This document shows, in pieces, positions 22,561 through 34,438 of a stretch of 64,000 nucleotides of DNA. Origin of the DNA: Adiantum capillus-veneris (Eukaryota; Streptophyta; Polypodiopsida; Polypodiales; Pteridaceae); the NCBI GenBank assembly GCA_014529385.2, contig CM043970.1:65428496-65492495 (forward strand). Direction: 5' to 3'. Under the pieces are notes generated by a model. That model searched no databases. It worked only from the letters and a program-made list of their open reading frames with translations, and had not been told where the DNA came from. The first letter of the stretch is position 1. Each line of letters starts with the position of its first letter. The position numbers and the translations under genes were made by a program.

Positions 22561-24955
22561 ATGTCAAAGTTATTTAATAATTTTTTAGTTTCTTGTAATC
22601 TTGTTCTCTGGAATACTTGTCTGTAAAACCACTGGAATATTTCAAGAAAGCTATTAGATTTTTGAGCTCCTCCACCGTGTCTAGTGTTATTAAAAAACTT
22701 GGTTCTTGCCTGATAATGGGACTTCTCCATACCTTGAGTAGATCCAATTGACAAGCTTCCATATTTCTTTACAAACTAAGAAATGTGATAGTAGATAATG
22801 TGCTGCACACAAAAAAATTAGCAACTTATGCAAGTACTGAAGCAAATTAGTAGAATAAAAAATTCATAATTATTACCATGTAGTGTGTGGAGTGCTCTGA
22901 GCTCCAAGCACTTGTCATAGCTTTCTTGGATCTGTTCAACTCTTTCTTAAAGTTGGAGAGGTCATTCTTTTCTTCAATGACTTTTATCACAGTAAAAGAA
23001 GATTGCATTCAAGGCTTCCCGCACTTCTGCCTTCTTGCTTTTTGCTCTGCCATCAACTCCATGGTCCTTCACAGTATTGTGTAGAGCCTTTCATTAGTTG
23101 TATTGGACTTTATGGAAAGCCCTGCCCAATTTTCCATGGAATCCTAAGATTGTTCTAGACTTCACCCCACCAATAGAAGCTTTTCTAGGAGCATTATTTC
23201 CATCAAATGACCTCTTGGGGTCTGACTCAATCACCATATTCACCCCATGAAGTCAAATATCAGATAGTACCCTTTCAATTCTTTTTATGGTAGTTTTGTG
23301 GCTAATAACGGTTGTAGTTTCAATACAAACCCTATGTAAAGGCACACAATCTTCTCAATGATTCTACACGTTGCATGCAGTGTGCACATGTGGACATTTG
23401 AAAGGGGAATATCTAAAACAGTTTGGAAGTTTGGATCTTTAGAGTGTCAATCTAGCGATTTGTTCCAATTAGTAGGATTCAGCTCCTTTGTTTCACCCAT
23501 GCAGTAGATACAAGGGATTTTGCATTGGCACCCCTTGAGACATTGTACATATACTTTAGTGTCTTTAGATGTTCCCCCCATGTGCCATTCCACCTTGTAC
23601 CTACTTAAAGCCTCAACATCTATCTCCTCCCTAGCCTATTGAGCTCTTTACTTATTGCAGGGATACTATTGTGGTGGAACACCCAATTCAACACATTAAA
23701 ATCCTCACAATCAACCTCAAAATCATCCAACTACCAAATGTTCTTCTCTCACTACGGCACACTAGAATTTTTTGGGTTTTTTTTCCTATGTGGGATCAAA
23801 AGCTCTATTCTTGAGGGTTATTGATACTCTCTCAAGCTTTCTACCCTTCACAATTTCACTTTCATCTAATTTGATCACAAAAATGGCTTGCTCATTCACC
23901 TTAGTATGTTGAAGATCATAGAATTTTATCATTGCCCTTTGTAAATTTCTTGAGTCAAAGAGAAAAAGTTAAACTTGAGGTCTTTCTTCTTACCATGATA
24001 TATATAATTGATGTGGAAATGATCTCCAAGCATTTCAAATTAATTTTGATCCTAGCATGTTGAACAACTGATGGCTTTGGTAGCAAGGACCCCTTTACTC
24101 TTGACTGATTCAGGTTTTTATTGATGAACTTGAATATGTTTTGATAACCTACCCTATTGATTCCAACTTTGTTCACAATTCCTTGAACTTCATCTTTGTC
24201 CAAAGTAGAACTTTGCAAAAATCCATTGATGCATTTATTTCTAACAACCTAAATCTTCTTTCATCCCATAGGTTGTCAACAACAATAGGTGGAATCACTT
24301 CACAAAATGATTGTGATGCACATCTCATGTTTCCTTGTGAACAGTCTCTAAACTAAGAACCCAAGGTAAACATGAACAAAGACTATAACACCCAAAGATA
24401 CCAACTTGCAAGACAAAGATATAAATTTTAAAAAAAATCATTTGTACCTCAGTGCTTTGATTCTTCTATGTTGTAGCCTCGACCTCCTTGCTTGAGACCC
24501 TCAATACTCTTCAACTTCCTTTGTCTTGTCTAAGCCCAAGCTATGTTATCTATCTTCTGACTATATTCAACAATGGATGGAGGTTCTTTACCTTCTCCTT
24601 GATTGAAGCTAATGATTAATAGAATCCTTCAGCTATAGTAGCAAAAGGTTTTTTAGCTTAAGAATGTCCTTCTTTGCTGCAAGGTTTTGTGTATAGCTTA
24701 GTAGATCTTCATACCATCTCCTACAAATCTCACCAATGAAGAGTGATTGCAAAATGGTGAAGTGCATTTAGTGATGGGGTCTATGAGATAAAATCTACCA
24801 TCCGCCCATGGGTCAATGTGCTTCTTTTTCTCTAATCTCAATGCTTCAATGGCGGAAAGAGGAGTTTCACAAAACTTATTTCTTTTTTCGAGAGGAGAAT
24901 ATTCATCTTCCAACTCAACATGTAGATGATAGATACCTCCCTTAGCAGGATTCAT
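22530..24955 (-). pseudogene. Decayed intron-containing gene of an unnamed, transposase-like family
   Basis: Reading leftward from ATG 24955 (MNPAKGGIYHLHVELEDEY), coding-like exons follow with frame changes. Near 24300-24180: EVIPPIVVDNLWDERRFRLL. Near 24160-24050: INKNLNQSRVKGSLLPKPS. Near 23900: KFYDLQHTKVNEQAIFVIKL. At about 23608-23285 there is an almost open stretch with RYKVEWHMGG, a cysteine cluster (CLKGCQCKIPCIYC) and VHMCTLHATCRIIEKIV. A GT-AG intron of 74 bp lies at 22876-22803, after THYM. The last exon holds KKYGSLSIGSTQGMEKSHYQ, then TRHGGG and FQWFYR. From memory, the blocks CIYC..., VHMCTLHA, THYM and GMEKSHYQAR/TRHGGG occur together in uncharacterised, repeat-associated proteins of diverse eukaryotes; I cannot name the family. 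Stops such as CGA to TGA near 23465 show decay. Confidence 0.6.
22803..22876 (-). other. 74-bp GT-AG intron in the unnamed gene
   Basis: On the minus strand the exon ends CACTACATG and the donor is GTAATAATTATG. The acceptor is TTTTTTTGTGTGCAG, followed by CACATTATC. Splicing joins THYM to the segment leading into KKYGSLSI. This supports a spliced nuclear gene rather than a processed copy. Confidence 0.6.
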
Positions 24956-26040
24956 GGTCAAAGCTTGGATATGAGGAAGATGATGATTTGGATATGGTGC
25001 AAAGAAAGGTGTAGAGAAAGGATGGAATAAGCAAGGACAAATTTGAAATTTGGACCAAAAGGGAAAATGATGCATTAAGAGGGAATTTTTTTGGATAAGG
25101 AACACATTCCCAAGAAATTTGAAAATGACACTACATGTGGAGCCCCAAAAAGTGACATCCCATGCACCCAATAAAAAGGTGGATTTTTCCCTCCAACTTT
25201 GGGTTTTCAAATTTCTTGTTCACATTTTCAAAAATATGTTCTCTCTCTACCATTTCTTACAGGGAGAATTCGAGACCTCGAACTTCCCCTAATGGTTCAC
25301 ATGAAAGCTTATAGATGCTTGCTTTTGTGGACAACTCATCATGACCATAGCAACATTTCATGATTGATCCCTACCCCTTTGCTTCCTCTTCCGCTTCCTC
25401 CCCCTCATGTCTCTTGGCTAGCTCTATTTGCATGTAGTCTTCAATGCCACCTCGATGCCACACATGCTTCTGTAACCAACTAATGAGCCTCCTATACAAA
25501 TCAATTGTGCACTAGATGATGGTTGATACTGAGCCATCATTATCAATAAATTGATTATACCTTCTTGGAACTAATGTTGATCCTTGCCCTTGTTGGAGAA
25601 GTTTTGATTGTGACAATGCCTCAAGCTATATGGACTTTTTGCGCAATCTCTATGCCAATACTAACATGCGGTGTGAGGACCACGAGGGGACAACAATGCA
25701 ACAATTCAAGATGGTGGAAGTCGTTGAAATACATCTGCAATAGTCAAAATATTGCATCAACCTTGGGGTGTTGATGGAGTCAAACACTAGGCATAGCTAA
25801 AAAGAAAGATATGGGATTGATTTTATTAGCCAAATATATAGTTTGGAATGACGTCTATATGTGGAGACCTGGATACTACTCCATGATTTTATGTAGTAGG
25901 GGACGATGGTGATGAGAAACCTATAGGCGCCGGTCAACAACTGCAAGCACAACTCCTCTCAATCATCGGCAGCCACTAGATCCCCAATCTACCATGATGT
26001 AGCTTCTTCACTTCCCAAACACACTTTGATCTAAGGCATC

Positions 26041-26276
26041 CAACAAGGTAAGTGCTAGCAACTTTGGAACAAAGAATCCATCATGAAGCTGCACTCTTCT
26101 CTCCGTGCACATGCATAGAAATCTATATGTTTGCTTGTTTGGCCTAATCACTTTATCCCAACAAGGTGAGTGCCAACAACTTTGGAACAAAGAATCCATC
26201 ATGAAGCTGCACTCTTCTCTCTGTACACATGCATAGAAATGTATATGTTTGCTTGGTTGGCCTATGGACTTTATCA
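26041..26276 (+). repeat. 118-bp tandem duplication
   Basis: Two head-to-tail copies, 26041-26158 and 26159-26276, each starting CAACAAGGT(A/G)AGTGC and containing GGAACAAAGAATCCATCATG. They differ at roughly ten positions. They give a repeated chance peptide on the minus strand. Confidence 0.93.
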
Positions 26277-26373
26277 CAATTAGGCCTTTTATCGCAATCA
26301 ATATTTTAAAGAAGGTCGTTTGTCATGATCTAAGCGGTTTTCCAATAATGCTCATGCATGCTTTTAATGGGAT

Positions 26374-26391
26374 CACTACAGAAAAGAAAAC
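26374..26391 (+). other. Possible CACTA-type terminal sequence
   Basis: CACTACAGAAAAGAAAAC resembles the conserved ends of plant CACTA transposons (CACTACAAGAAAA-like). It is followed by short repeats of GTGCTAGTGCC / GGTACTAGCG type. No inverted partner was found in the window, so this is weak. Confidence 0.25.
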
Positions 26392-26796
26392 ATCCGATTA
26401 GATTTTGAGTGCTAGTGCCTATGTGGTACTAGCGATACCCTTGATTTGAAGAATCTTAAATTTTTAATGGCAATTGCAAGTTCCACATAGGTAGTAACTG
26501 CTTAAAATTTATCATGCTCCAAAAAGGCGAGCCAATCATCAAACACAAAATCGCAAGCAAAACGAAATCTCACCTGCACTGGGCTTGATGAATTGTTGAT
26601 GTCATGTTGGTAGTGCCACCATTCTTCACATATCCAGTTTGTAATTGGAAGAAACCTCTTGCCCTCGTGTGTAGTCTATTGCTATTGTAGCCTCTCACCC
26701 TTGTGTGCCATCCATTGCCTACAGTTATAATTAGCAACCCATCCCTTTCCTCAGAATAGAAAAATGGCTACACGCAATCTGCAAGCATCAAATTGG

Positions 26797-26996
26797 TGTT
26801 GGGATTCAGGCCAACCGACCGGATATCCCACTTACTACTAGCCCATCTACTAACTTAACCCATGTATACACTTATTCTTTAATACAGCAGAATATGGAGC
26901 TGCAAGAGGATAACGTTGCTGTGCGCTCCACCCAACAGTAGGTCTCTCTCTCTGCTCTCGCACTTGCACTTGCACACACTTCATGTGGCACCTTCA
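26797..26996 (+). repeat. Copia-2 5' LTR
   Basis: 200 bp, TGTTGGGATTCAGG to GGCACCTTCA. It is flanked on the left by ATTGG and on the right by the primer site. It contains ACACTTATTCTTTAATAC and the block CCACCCAACAGTAGGTC shared with the 3' LTR. Confidence 0.95.
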
Positions 26997-27014
26997 ACTG
27001 GTATCAGAGCAAGG
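26997..27014 (+). promoter_or_regulatory. Copia-2 primer binding site (initiator tRNA-Met)
   Basis: ACTGGTATCAGAGCAAGG directly follows the LTR. The core TGGTATCAGAGC is the standard copia site. Confidence 0.93.
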
Positions 27015-28129
27015 TTTGTGCTTGCCGTTTTTGTGTCCATGTGTGCGCACAATTTCAAAAGTGTAAATAGGTTTCCGATTTCGGCATCAGCAAATTCAGC
27101 GTTCCAAGAGCGTTTCCAGCAGGTGTCCTAGAGTTTTATACCCCTTTTGAAGTTGTTCGTGCAGTCAAAAGCTTCATCTGAGCTACAATTTAGGAGTTGT
27201 ATTTTTCAAATCCACTTTTGCTACAGGTACAGGTACATGTTCAAGACACAGGTGTAGGTTGTTCAGAGACTATTTTGGGATTGTATATAGCCGTTTTATG
27301 GCTATAATGTGCTATTGAGACGGTGTTTATGGGCTGATTAGGAGCACTTTTGGCATCGACATTGTCTCGGGTTTTTCAGGCATCCATCTCCTCATAGGTT
27401 CTTGCATACATACAGGACAACCAGGTTTCTTACAGGTTGCAGTGTTTTGCATCAGCACAGATTTCAGTGGGAGTACTTGATGCGCATATGCATTGTTTTG
27501 GCACTTTTGATAGTGCTTGAGCTTTTTTGAGAGCGGTTTTACTCCCCGTAGGGATTTGTTACTGCTTGCACATTTTGTTTGGCGCTTGTTTGAGCACGTA
27601 TACTGCACCCTGCAGTATTGTTGATAGTGGATGTATGCTGAGTTGCAGAAACTGCCATTTGTACCTTTTGTGGAGCCAATTTGGTTTGTTTCTCGCAGTC
27701 CCGACCGTTTTTGAGACTCGGTTCGGAGGCCCTTTCTGTGACTGGGCTCGTTTCTTGTCTGCATAACCTTTTGTGAGTGTCAATATCGTGAAGTTTTCTT
27801 GAGCTGGGGGATTCTTGAATGTTGAGATCCTTTTGATGATACAAATTGCTGGAGTACCCCTTTGTTTGTGGCCTCACCATAGGACATGTATAGAGAGGGC
27901 TAGGTGCATTTGATGCCGTGTTGGCAGTCTTGGGTCAACTTTTTGACTTTTTATGCACAATTAGTGGTTGATGCGCCTGTCTTATGCTTTGAGAGCATTA
28001 ATTTTGATGCGTTATTGATATCTTGTGATATTTTTGGCTTGAGATTCTATTAATATTTTTGGGGAAACTCTGCCGAATTTTTCCCAAAGTTACCAGTGTT
28101 TATCGCCATATTATCTTTAGCTTACAACC
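27015..28129 (+). other. Copia-2 5' leader
   Basis: About 1.1 kb of non-coding leader between the primer site and the gag ATG at 28130. It is T- and G-rich. Only chance open frames appear on both strands. Such leaders usually hold packaging signals, but none is identifiable here. Confidence 0.7.
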
Positions 28130-31100
28130 ATGTCATCTAGTGGTGAAAAGGATATTTACAATATCAGAAAATTTGATGGGATGATATTTGCCATCTAGAA
28201 AGAGAAGATTCAAGATGTTCTCATACAAAAAGGCCAGCTGGATCCTATCATGGAGCACCCAAAGGGTGAGTATACAGATGTTAAGTGGGAGAGACTTGAT
28301 GCTAAGGCCAAATCTACCCTCCGTTTGCATTTGGCCGAATCTGTGTACTTTACTATAGTTGGAGTAAGGACTGCTAGAGATGTATGGTATAAGTTGTGTT
28401 CTAGTTATGAGAACAAAAGTGCCACTAATAAGGTTTTCTTGATAAAGAAGTTGTTTGACCTTTGTATGAAGGAAGAGGTCACTATTTCTACTCACATTAA
28501 TGAGTTCAATATTATATTCACTTAGTTGACCACTCAGGGTTTGGTCTTCGATGAGGAAATTGAATGTATCTTCTTGCTATGTAGTTTACCCTGGTCTTGG
28601 GATACGTTCTATACTGTGATTAGCAACTTAGCACCTGGTACCGGTCTAGTGTACAATGACGTCCTTGGGAGTCTGTTTACCGAGGAGATTCGCAGGAAAT
28701 CTCTCAAACGCAAGAAGGATGGTGATGCGTATGTTGCTAGTGATAGACAGAGGGGTCACACTCAAAGTCGTGCCAAAAGCAAGGAACGTGGAGGCTCACG
28801 CAGTAAGTCTCGGGGTTCTATGCGTATTGTCGAGTGCTATCATTGCCATAAAAAAGGGCATGTGAAGAAGGATTGCAAGAAATGGCAGCAAAGCAAGAAG
28901 GATAAACAATCCGGTGAAACTTCTAAGTCTGATGATTCAAACAAGGGCAAAGAAAAGTTAGACGAGATCAATGCGCTAGAGTCTTCAAATGCTCCTATTG
29001 TAGAGACTCTTCCAACGGTTGTTATGCCACTTACCTCTGATGTATTGGTCTTCACAGCAGATCTACCTATCAAGGCTCTTGTTACAGAAGATGTGCAGTA
29101 TGCACAAAATTGGATAGTAGATTCTGGTGTGAGTTTCCATGTGACACCACATAGAGAGTGGTTCTCTACTTATTCTCACTCTCGTGGCAAAGTGAGAGTT
29201 GGTGATGCTTATGAACTAGACATTCAGGGTGTCGAAAACGTCAAATTGCATCTAAGGAATGACACGCACTTTACTTTATGTAATGTCAGACATGTGCCCA
29301 AGTTGACTAAGAGCTTGTTTTTTGTTGGCTAGCTTGATGATTTGGGCTACAACACCACATTTGGCAATGATTCGTGGGTAGTACGCAAAGGTAATCTTGT
29401 TGTACTCAGAGGTCAGAATCATGGTACCTTGTATTCCATGCACGTGTCAAATGTTGGTCATGATTACATATCTATAGTCGAGCTGCCGTCTACTGAGTTG
29501 TGGCATTGCCGACTAGGTCATATTAGCCAAGAAGGAATGAGAACTCTGACTCGTTTTGGCTACTTACCTGTCTTGTCTTATGTTGACTTTCCTGTCTGTG
29601 AGCACTGTATCTATGGCAAACAAACTAGGTCCGTGCACTTACCATCGGGTCAAAAGCGCGCTGAACCTCTAGATTTAGTACATAGTGATGTTTGTGGTCC
29701 TATGTCAACCAAATCTCTAGGGGGGCCACCTATTTTGTGACATTCATAGATGACTCTACTCAAAAGGTGTGGGCATATCCTTTGAAACATAAGGATCAAG
29801 TTCCCTGTGTTCCAAAAATTCTTAACACTCGTTGAGAATCAGTCTGGCAAGAAACTCAAGAGGTTGCAGATTGACAATGGTGGAGAGTATGTCTCCAAGG
29901 AGTTTGACAATTTCACTGCTAAAAGGGGGATCAAAAGGTAGTTTACTGCACCATACACACCAACTTAGAATGGAGTTGTTGAGCGCATGAATCGTACGAT
30001 TCAGGAAATAGTCTCAACCATGCTTTGTATGGCAAATCTCACACAAGGCTTTTGGGCAAAAGCCGTCTTGACCGTAGTGCACATTATAAATCGTTCACCT
30101 AGTACGCCATTGAATTATGAGAATACAAAAGAGTTATGGTCTAAACATAAGCCCCACTATGACCATCTACGTGTTTTTGGTTGTGAAGCTTATGCTCACG
30201 TGCCTAAATAACTTCGATAGAAGATAGAGCGAAAGTCACACAAATGTATTTTCATTGGATATGGTGCATACGGAGAGATGGGATATCGTCTCTGGCACCC
30301 AGAATCTCGTCAAGTCATTTGTAGTTCAGATGTGATCTTCAATGAGTCGAAGATGCATAAACAACCTATCAAGGAAATAGAGATTTGGAGAGTCACTTTT
30401 GAGGATGTTGCCTAAGAGACAATGAAATCAACTCAGCGGGCTAGTGATGTACCTTCCACTAGTAATGCTCTAGAGGGAGCGGATAACAATGATCAAGAAG
30501 TGAGACGGTCTACTAGAGTCTCTCGTCCACCTGCGCGTTTTGAGCTAGGTCTTGATTACATCATGTTGACCGATCGCGGTGTGCCAAGCTGCTACCAAGA
30601 AGCCATGATGACGGATGATGTGGTGAAGTGGGAGTAGGCTATGGAATCTGAGTATAACTCGATTCTGGCTAGTGACACTTGGGACTTAGTAGAACTGCCA
30701 AATGATGCGAAAGCTTTACCTTGCAAATGGGTTTACAAGAATAAATTTACCTCAGGTGATCCAAATCCAAAGTACAAGGCTAGACTTGTAGCCAAAGGGT
30801 TCAAATAGCAAAAGGGAGTCGCTTTTGATGAAATCTTCTTGCCTGTGTTCAAGATGACAACGCTTAGAACCGTATTTGGTCTTGTAACGATTGAGGACAT
30901 GGAACTTGTCCAAATGGATGTGAAGACAATATTTCTTCACGGGGATCTCGATGAGGATGTTTACATGCAGCAGCCTGAAGGGTTTGTTCAAGAGAACGCA
31001 TCTCGTGAGGAGCTAGTATGTAAGCTCAAAAAGGCACTTTATGGCTTAAAGCAGGGTTCAAGGCAGTGGTATCATAAATTTGATGCATGTATGAGTCTCA

Positions 31101-31528
31101 GGGTATAAAGGAGCGAAGAGGATCACTACTTGTACACAAGAAATCTAGATGATGGCTCAATAATCATTCTAGTTTTGTATGTTGATGATATGCTTATAGC
31201 TGGGAAATCCATTGCAAAAATTGCCAACTTGAAGAAAACACTTAGCAACAATTTTGCAATGAAAGATTTGGGGGATGCTACACACTTTCTTGTCATGCGA
31301 ATCCAAAAATATTGCAAACGTCGTATTCTTGAGTTGTCTCAGGAAACATACATTGAGAAAGTTTTGCAACGTTTCAATATGCAGGGGGGGGAAAGCATAG
31401 AGTACCCCAATGCAGGCATTCTTGAAACTCAGCAAAAAAGATGCACCCAAATTTGATACTGAGCGAGCTAAAATGGATAAGGTACCATATTCTTTGGCAG
31501 TGGGCAGTCTCATGTATGCTATGATAGC
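28130..31528 (+). pseudogene. Copia-2 gag-protease-integrase-RT, 5' part
   Basis: Gag starts at ATG 28130 (MSSSGEKDIYNIRKFDG). A zinc knuckle CYHCHKKGHVKKDC lies near 28834. The protease site reads VDSGVSFHVT near 29118, so DSGV replaces the usual DSGA. The GAG-pre-integrase domain (WHCRLGHI ... CEHCIYGK) is at 29498-29630 and the integrase core follows. The RT begins near 30650, with catalytic YVDDMLIAG at 31178. The frame is broken by stops at 28196, 28523, 29330, 29939, 29965, 30209, 30416, 30635 and 30807 and by frameshifts near 29740 and 31400. Most stops are TAG/TAA where family members carry CAG/CAA. Coding stops at the gypsy insertion inside the segment GSLMYAMIA. Confidence 0.93.
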
Positions 31529-32457
31529 TGTTAGAAGCTGGACACACCCTACGAAAACTGACTTCTCGACAGATTATCATTTTTTGTAATTATTCATTTA
31601 TTGAGAAAACTCGACATTTCACCTTGTAAATATTGTGGCTTACATAAGTTTCTAGATTGTATCCCAGTTTTGATAGTTAGATTGAGTAGATGGTTGATTT
31701 GGAACTTTAGGGTTTGAGAATTGTAAGGTATTTATACCACTTTTTGACCTTAATAAAAGAACCTTTTGTCATTAAAAAAAAAGTTTTGAAGTCTGTGAGT
31801 GAGCGTACTGTGTACGAGAGAGAGTGTGAGCTTCATGTTGACGCTACGTGTGCACCGGTGGTCGGAATCAAGTGCGAAGAAGTGCAACGTGTTGCCCCCG
31901 ATGAGAGGTACGCGCCTATACCTATATTGCACGCGTACGGTCCGGTTTTGCGAGCTCCTTCTACGAGATTCATCTGGTGATTTGGTGAGCATACGTTGTC
32001 CTATTTTGCATTGCAGCATATCCACGCGTTCACATTGAGTAGAGCTACACATTAGACACTTTAGTTTCCGAAAACGAAGACCTGCAAATTTCGGCCAGAC
32101 ATCCTACGTGATTTTGCACCATGTGTTTTGGGTTGGGGTTTTGGTTCATAGACCTTAGGGAGAGCGACCTATTGGTGTTAGCAGGGTCTCCTTCAAGTTC
32201 TGTGGTGTTTCGAGATTGTTTGATGGGTGTCGGCTCTAGAAAGTGTTGTAGGAAGTTTCCTCTTATGCACTCTTGAAGGTTGTGACTAGACATTGGGTAA
32301 AGACCTCTGTAGGAATTAGTTAGGAGTCGGTCGAGTGTAGGTTGACACCTTATGCTTGCTTCCACGCGCCTGCGGGTCGAGCTTCGTCCTTAGCTGACAA
32401 ATCTTGTTAGGTGAGTTCTCGCTGTGCTGACGTCCGTCGCGGCATATCCATCCAACA
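31529..32457 (+). repeat. Gypsy 5' LTR
   Basis: 929 bp, TGTTAGAAGCTGGACACACC to CATATCCATCCAACA. It contains a TATA-like TATTTATACC (near 31729) and an AATAAA (near 31752), so the likely promoter and polyadenylation signals are in the U3/R part. A half copy of the internal palindrome (AGACATCCTACGTGA) lies at 32097. Confidence 0.94.
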
Positions 32458-32475
32458 TTGACGCCGCTGCCGGGG
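32458..32475 (+). promoter_or_regulatory. Gypsy primer binding site (tRNA-Asp type)
   Basis: TTGACGCCGCTGCCGGGG directly follows the LTR. It closely resembles the plant gypsy site TTGGCGCCGTTGCCGGGG, usually assigned to tRNA-Asp, with two differences. Confidence 0.8.
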
Positions 32476-34438
32476 ATGAAAACCTTAGGTAGGTGACCGA
32501 GACTAGTCCTTGAGGATATGGATTTTTGGCTTGCCAAGAGTATCGTTTTACATATAGAAAGGACCAAAGGGTGGAGGACTCTCTAGGTCTTAGAGGGAGT
32601 CTAGGAAGCGTGTGTCTGGCCTAGATCCTTGGACTTAGGTAGATTTAGGTAGACTGAGATAGTTTTAGGTATTAGTTGAGTTCTTGAGTAGGAGTTGGAG
32701 TGGTAGAAGCGGTGAGAGGAGAGCTTGAGAGTCCGGAGAGGCCAGAGAGAAACCAAAACACCATTATCACCATTTCACATGATGAGTAGGAGTAGAGTAA
32801 GTAGAACATCATGATTCAGGATATAGATCACTTCATGCATGTATACTTTCTTGGTAAATTCATCATAAGTTTGTAAAAGACACAAAAGTGTGTTTGAAAG
32901 GTGAAGTGAAGTCCAAAAGTTACTGTGAGTGTTTCTGATAGAGTTGCAGAGCATCAAGAGCATTTCTGTCAGGAAAAAAATTAATTTCAAGCTAGGAGAC
33001 ATCCTACGCGTAGGATGTCTACAGGCTAATCTGGTGGGAATTTTGGGATTTTGAGTTGACCAGTGTGTTCAGAAGGTGGGGTTCACCCTATTTTCAACTG
33101 GAAAGTGGAAATTTGACCATATCTTGACAGGATAAGGCCAGCTAGACTGAAATTGCCAGACATCCTACCCAAATTGTGCCAAAGCATTATTTTAAGACCA
33201 AAACCATATGATGGCTGCATGAGCATGATCTGCATGATATATTGAGTGACTGAGAGGAGTTTCATCTCATTTGGGTGAGAAAAGTGGTTTCAAAGCTGAC
33301 TTTAGCACTTTTTGACTGAAAAAGGCAAGAATAGCTAAAATTGGGGACTTTTGAAATCCAAACCAAAATCTAAGCATACCACTGGGTTGCTGACATCAAG
33401 GGGAATCTGTGGGTCAAGTCTGGGGTCAAACAGACCAAAAAGATGTCTTATGTGTGATTTTGCACTCCAAACCTAATTTTGAGCATACCAAAGTGATCAA
33501 CAACTCAAGGGGATCCTGTGTTTTGAATTTGAAGCCATTCTGATGAAAAAGACATCCTACGCGTAGTATGTCTAAAGCAAGAAATTGAAGCTAGATACTG
33601 ACAGTGGGCATAGCAAGGTGTTGTATAGCCTGAGACAAGCCTCCTAGTCAATTTTGGTCCAAATTGGAGTTGATTAGACTGATCAAGATCAGCAACAGGC
33701 TGTCGGAACAGATTTCTGATCGATTGACCAGCTTATAGGTGTCCAAATCAAAAAGTAAAAACAGCTGTGGACTTAGCACATCAAGGGGAATCCATAGTGC
33801 AAAAATCCAGGCAAAACAAAGCAGGAGACATCCTACGTGTAGGATGTCTATTGGGGCCTATTGAAGAGAAAATTTGACTTGGCTTAGACAGTGAGATTCC
33901 ATTTGGCTTAAGGGTTCCAGAACTTCTTTCAGAAGTGAATTTGGACCTTGTTTGTCCATTTGATGGAGCAAAGACTGAATTCAAACTTTTTTACATAAAT
34001 TGACCAACATCCGAGGGAAGTACAGTTCCAGATTAGCAGACCTAATCCAGAACATCAGCAGTGTATAAAATACAGTAGTGGTTGAGATTAACTCTCTAGT
34101 TATACCAATCATTAGTAAGATAACCTCTAGCAGATAAATGCTTTGATTCGATTGCCGAAATTACAAGCTTGTGTACAGGTAGATTTAGTAGCAAAGCAAG
34201 AAGTTGTGCGGAGACTGATCCTTTGCCAGGTGAGTGGTGGGATTTGTGGTAAATTGCATTCATAAGTTTGATGAATTTAAGATAAGGAAGATACATTTTT
34301 AGAGACCAGAAGGTGGCAGGTGACCAAGGTAGCTTAGTGTCCACCGAGGAGAGTGTAACTCAGGCAAGGCTAGATCCACTACCACCGATTATTTGAGGAA
34401 GGTAGTGATACTGACACTTCGTCAGACAATCTTTCTTC
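32476..34438 (+). other. Gypsy leader
   Basis: About 2 kb without a convincing ORF. It carries three clear copies of a 24-bp palindrome and several degenerate half copies. Recurrent phrases such as AGCATACCA and CATCAAGGGGAATC indicate that it is built from diverged tandem units. Confidence 0.7.
32997..33849. repeat. Palindrome cluster in the gypsy leader
   Basis: A 24-bp palindrome with half site AGACATCCTACG followed by its reverse complement CGTAGGATGTCT occurs at 32997-33020 (perfect), 33550-33573 (one mismatch) and 33826-33849 (central CGCG changed to CGTG). A half copy lies at 33158. Spacings of 553 and 276 bp suggest units of about 276 bp with one palindrome lost near 33275. The same palindrome recurs in the 3' spacer. 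Confidence 0.95.

Larger units (their letters stand above)
24956..26796. other. Intergenic, no gene recognised
   Basis: The minus-strand frame of the unnamed gene stays open upstream of its chosen ATG as far as 25210, but the extra residues look like chance translation of AT-rich DNA. The rest contains a 118-bp tandem duplication (26041-26276) and a CACTA-like terminal sequence at 26374. No coding similarity was recognised. Confidence 0.45.

Noticed and set aside
22530-24955. Possible relation to plant GHKL/SMC-hinge silencing proteins
   Set aside because: I considered it because of the chromatin-like neighbour, but no motif order fits; the GMEKSHYQAR/TRHGGG block points elsewhere.
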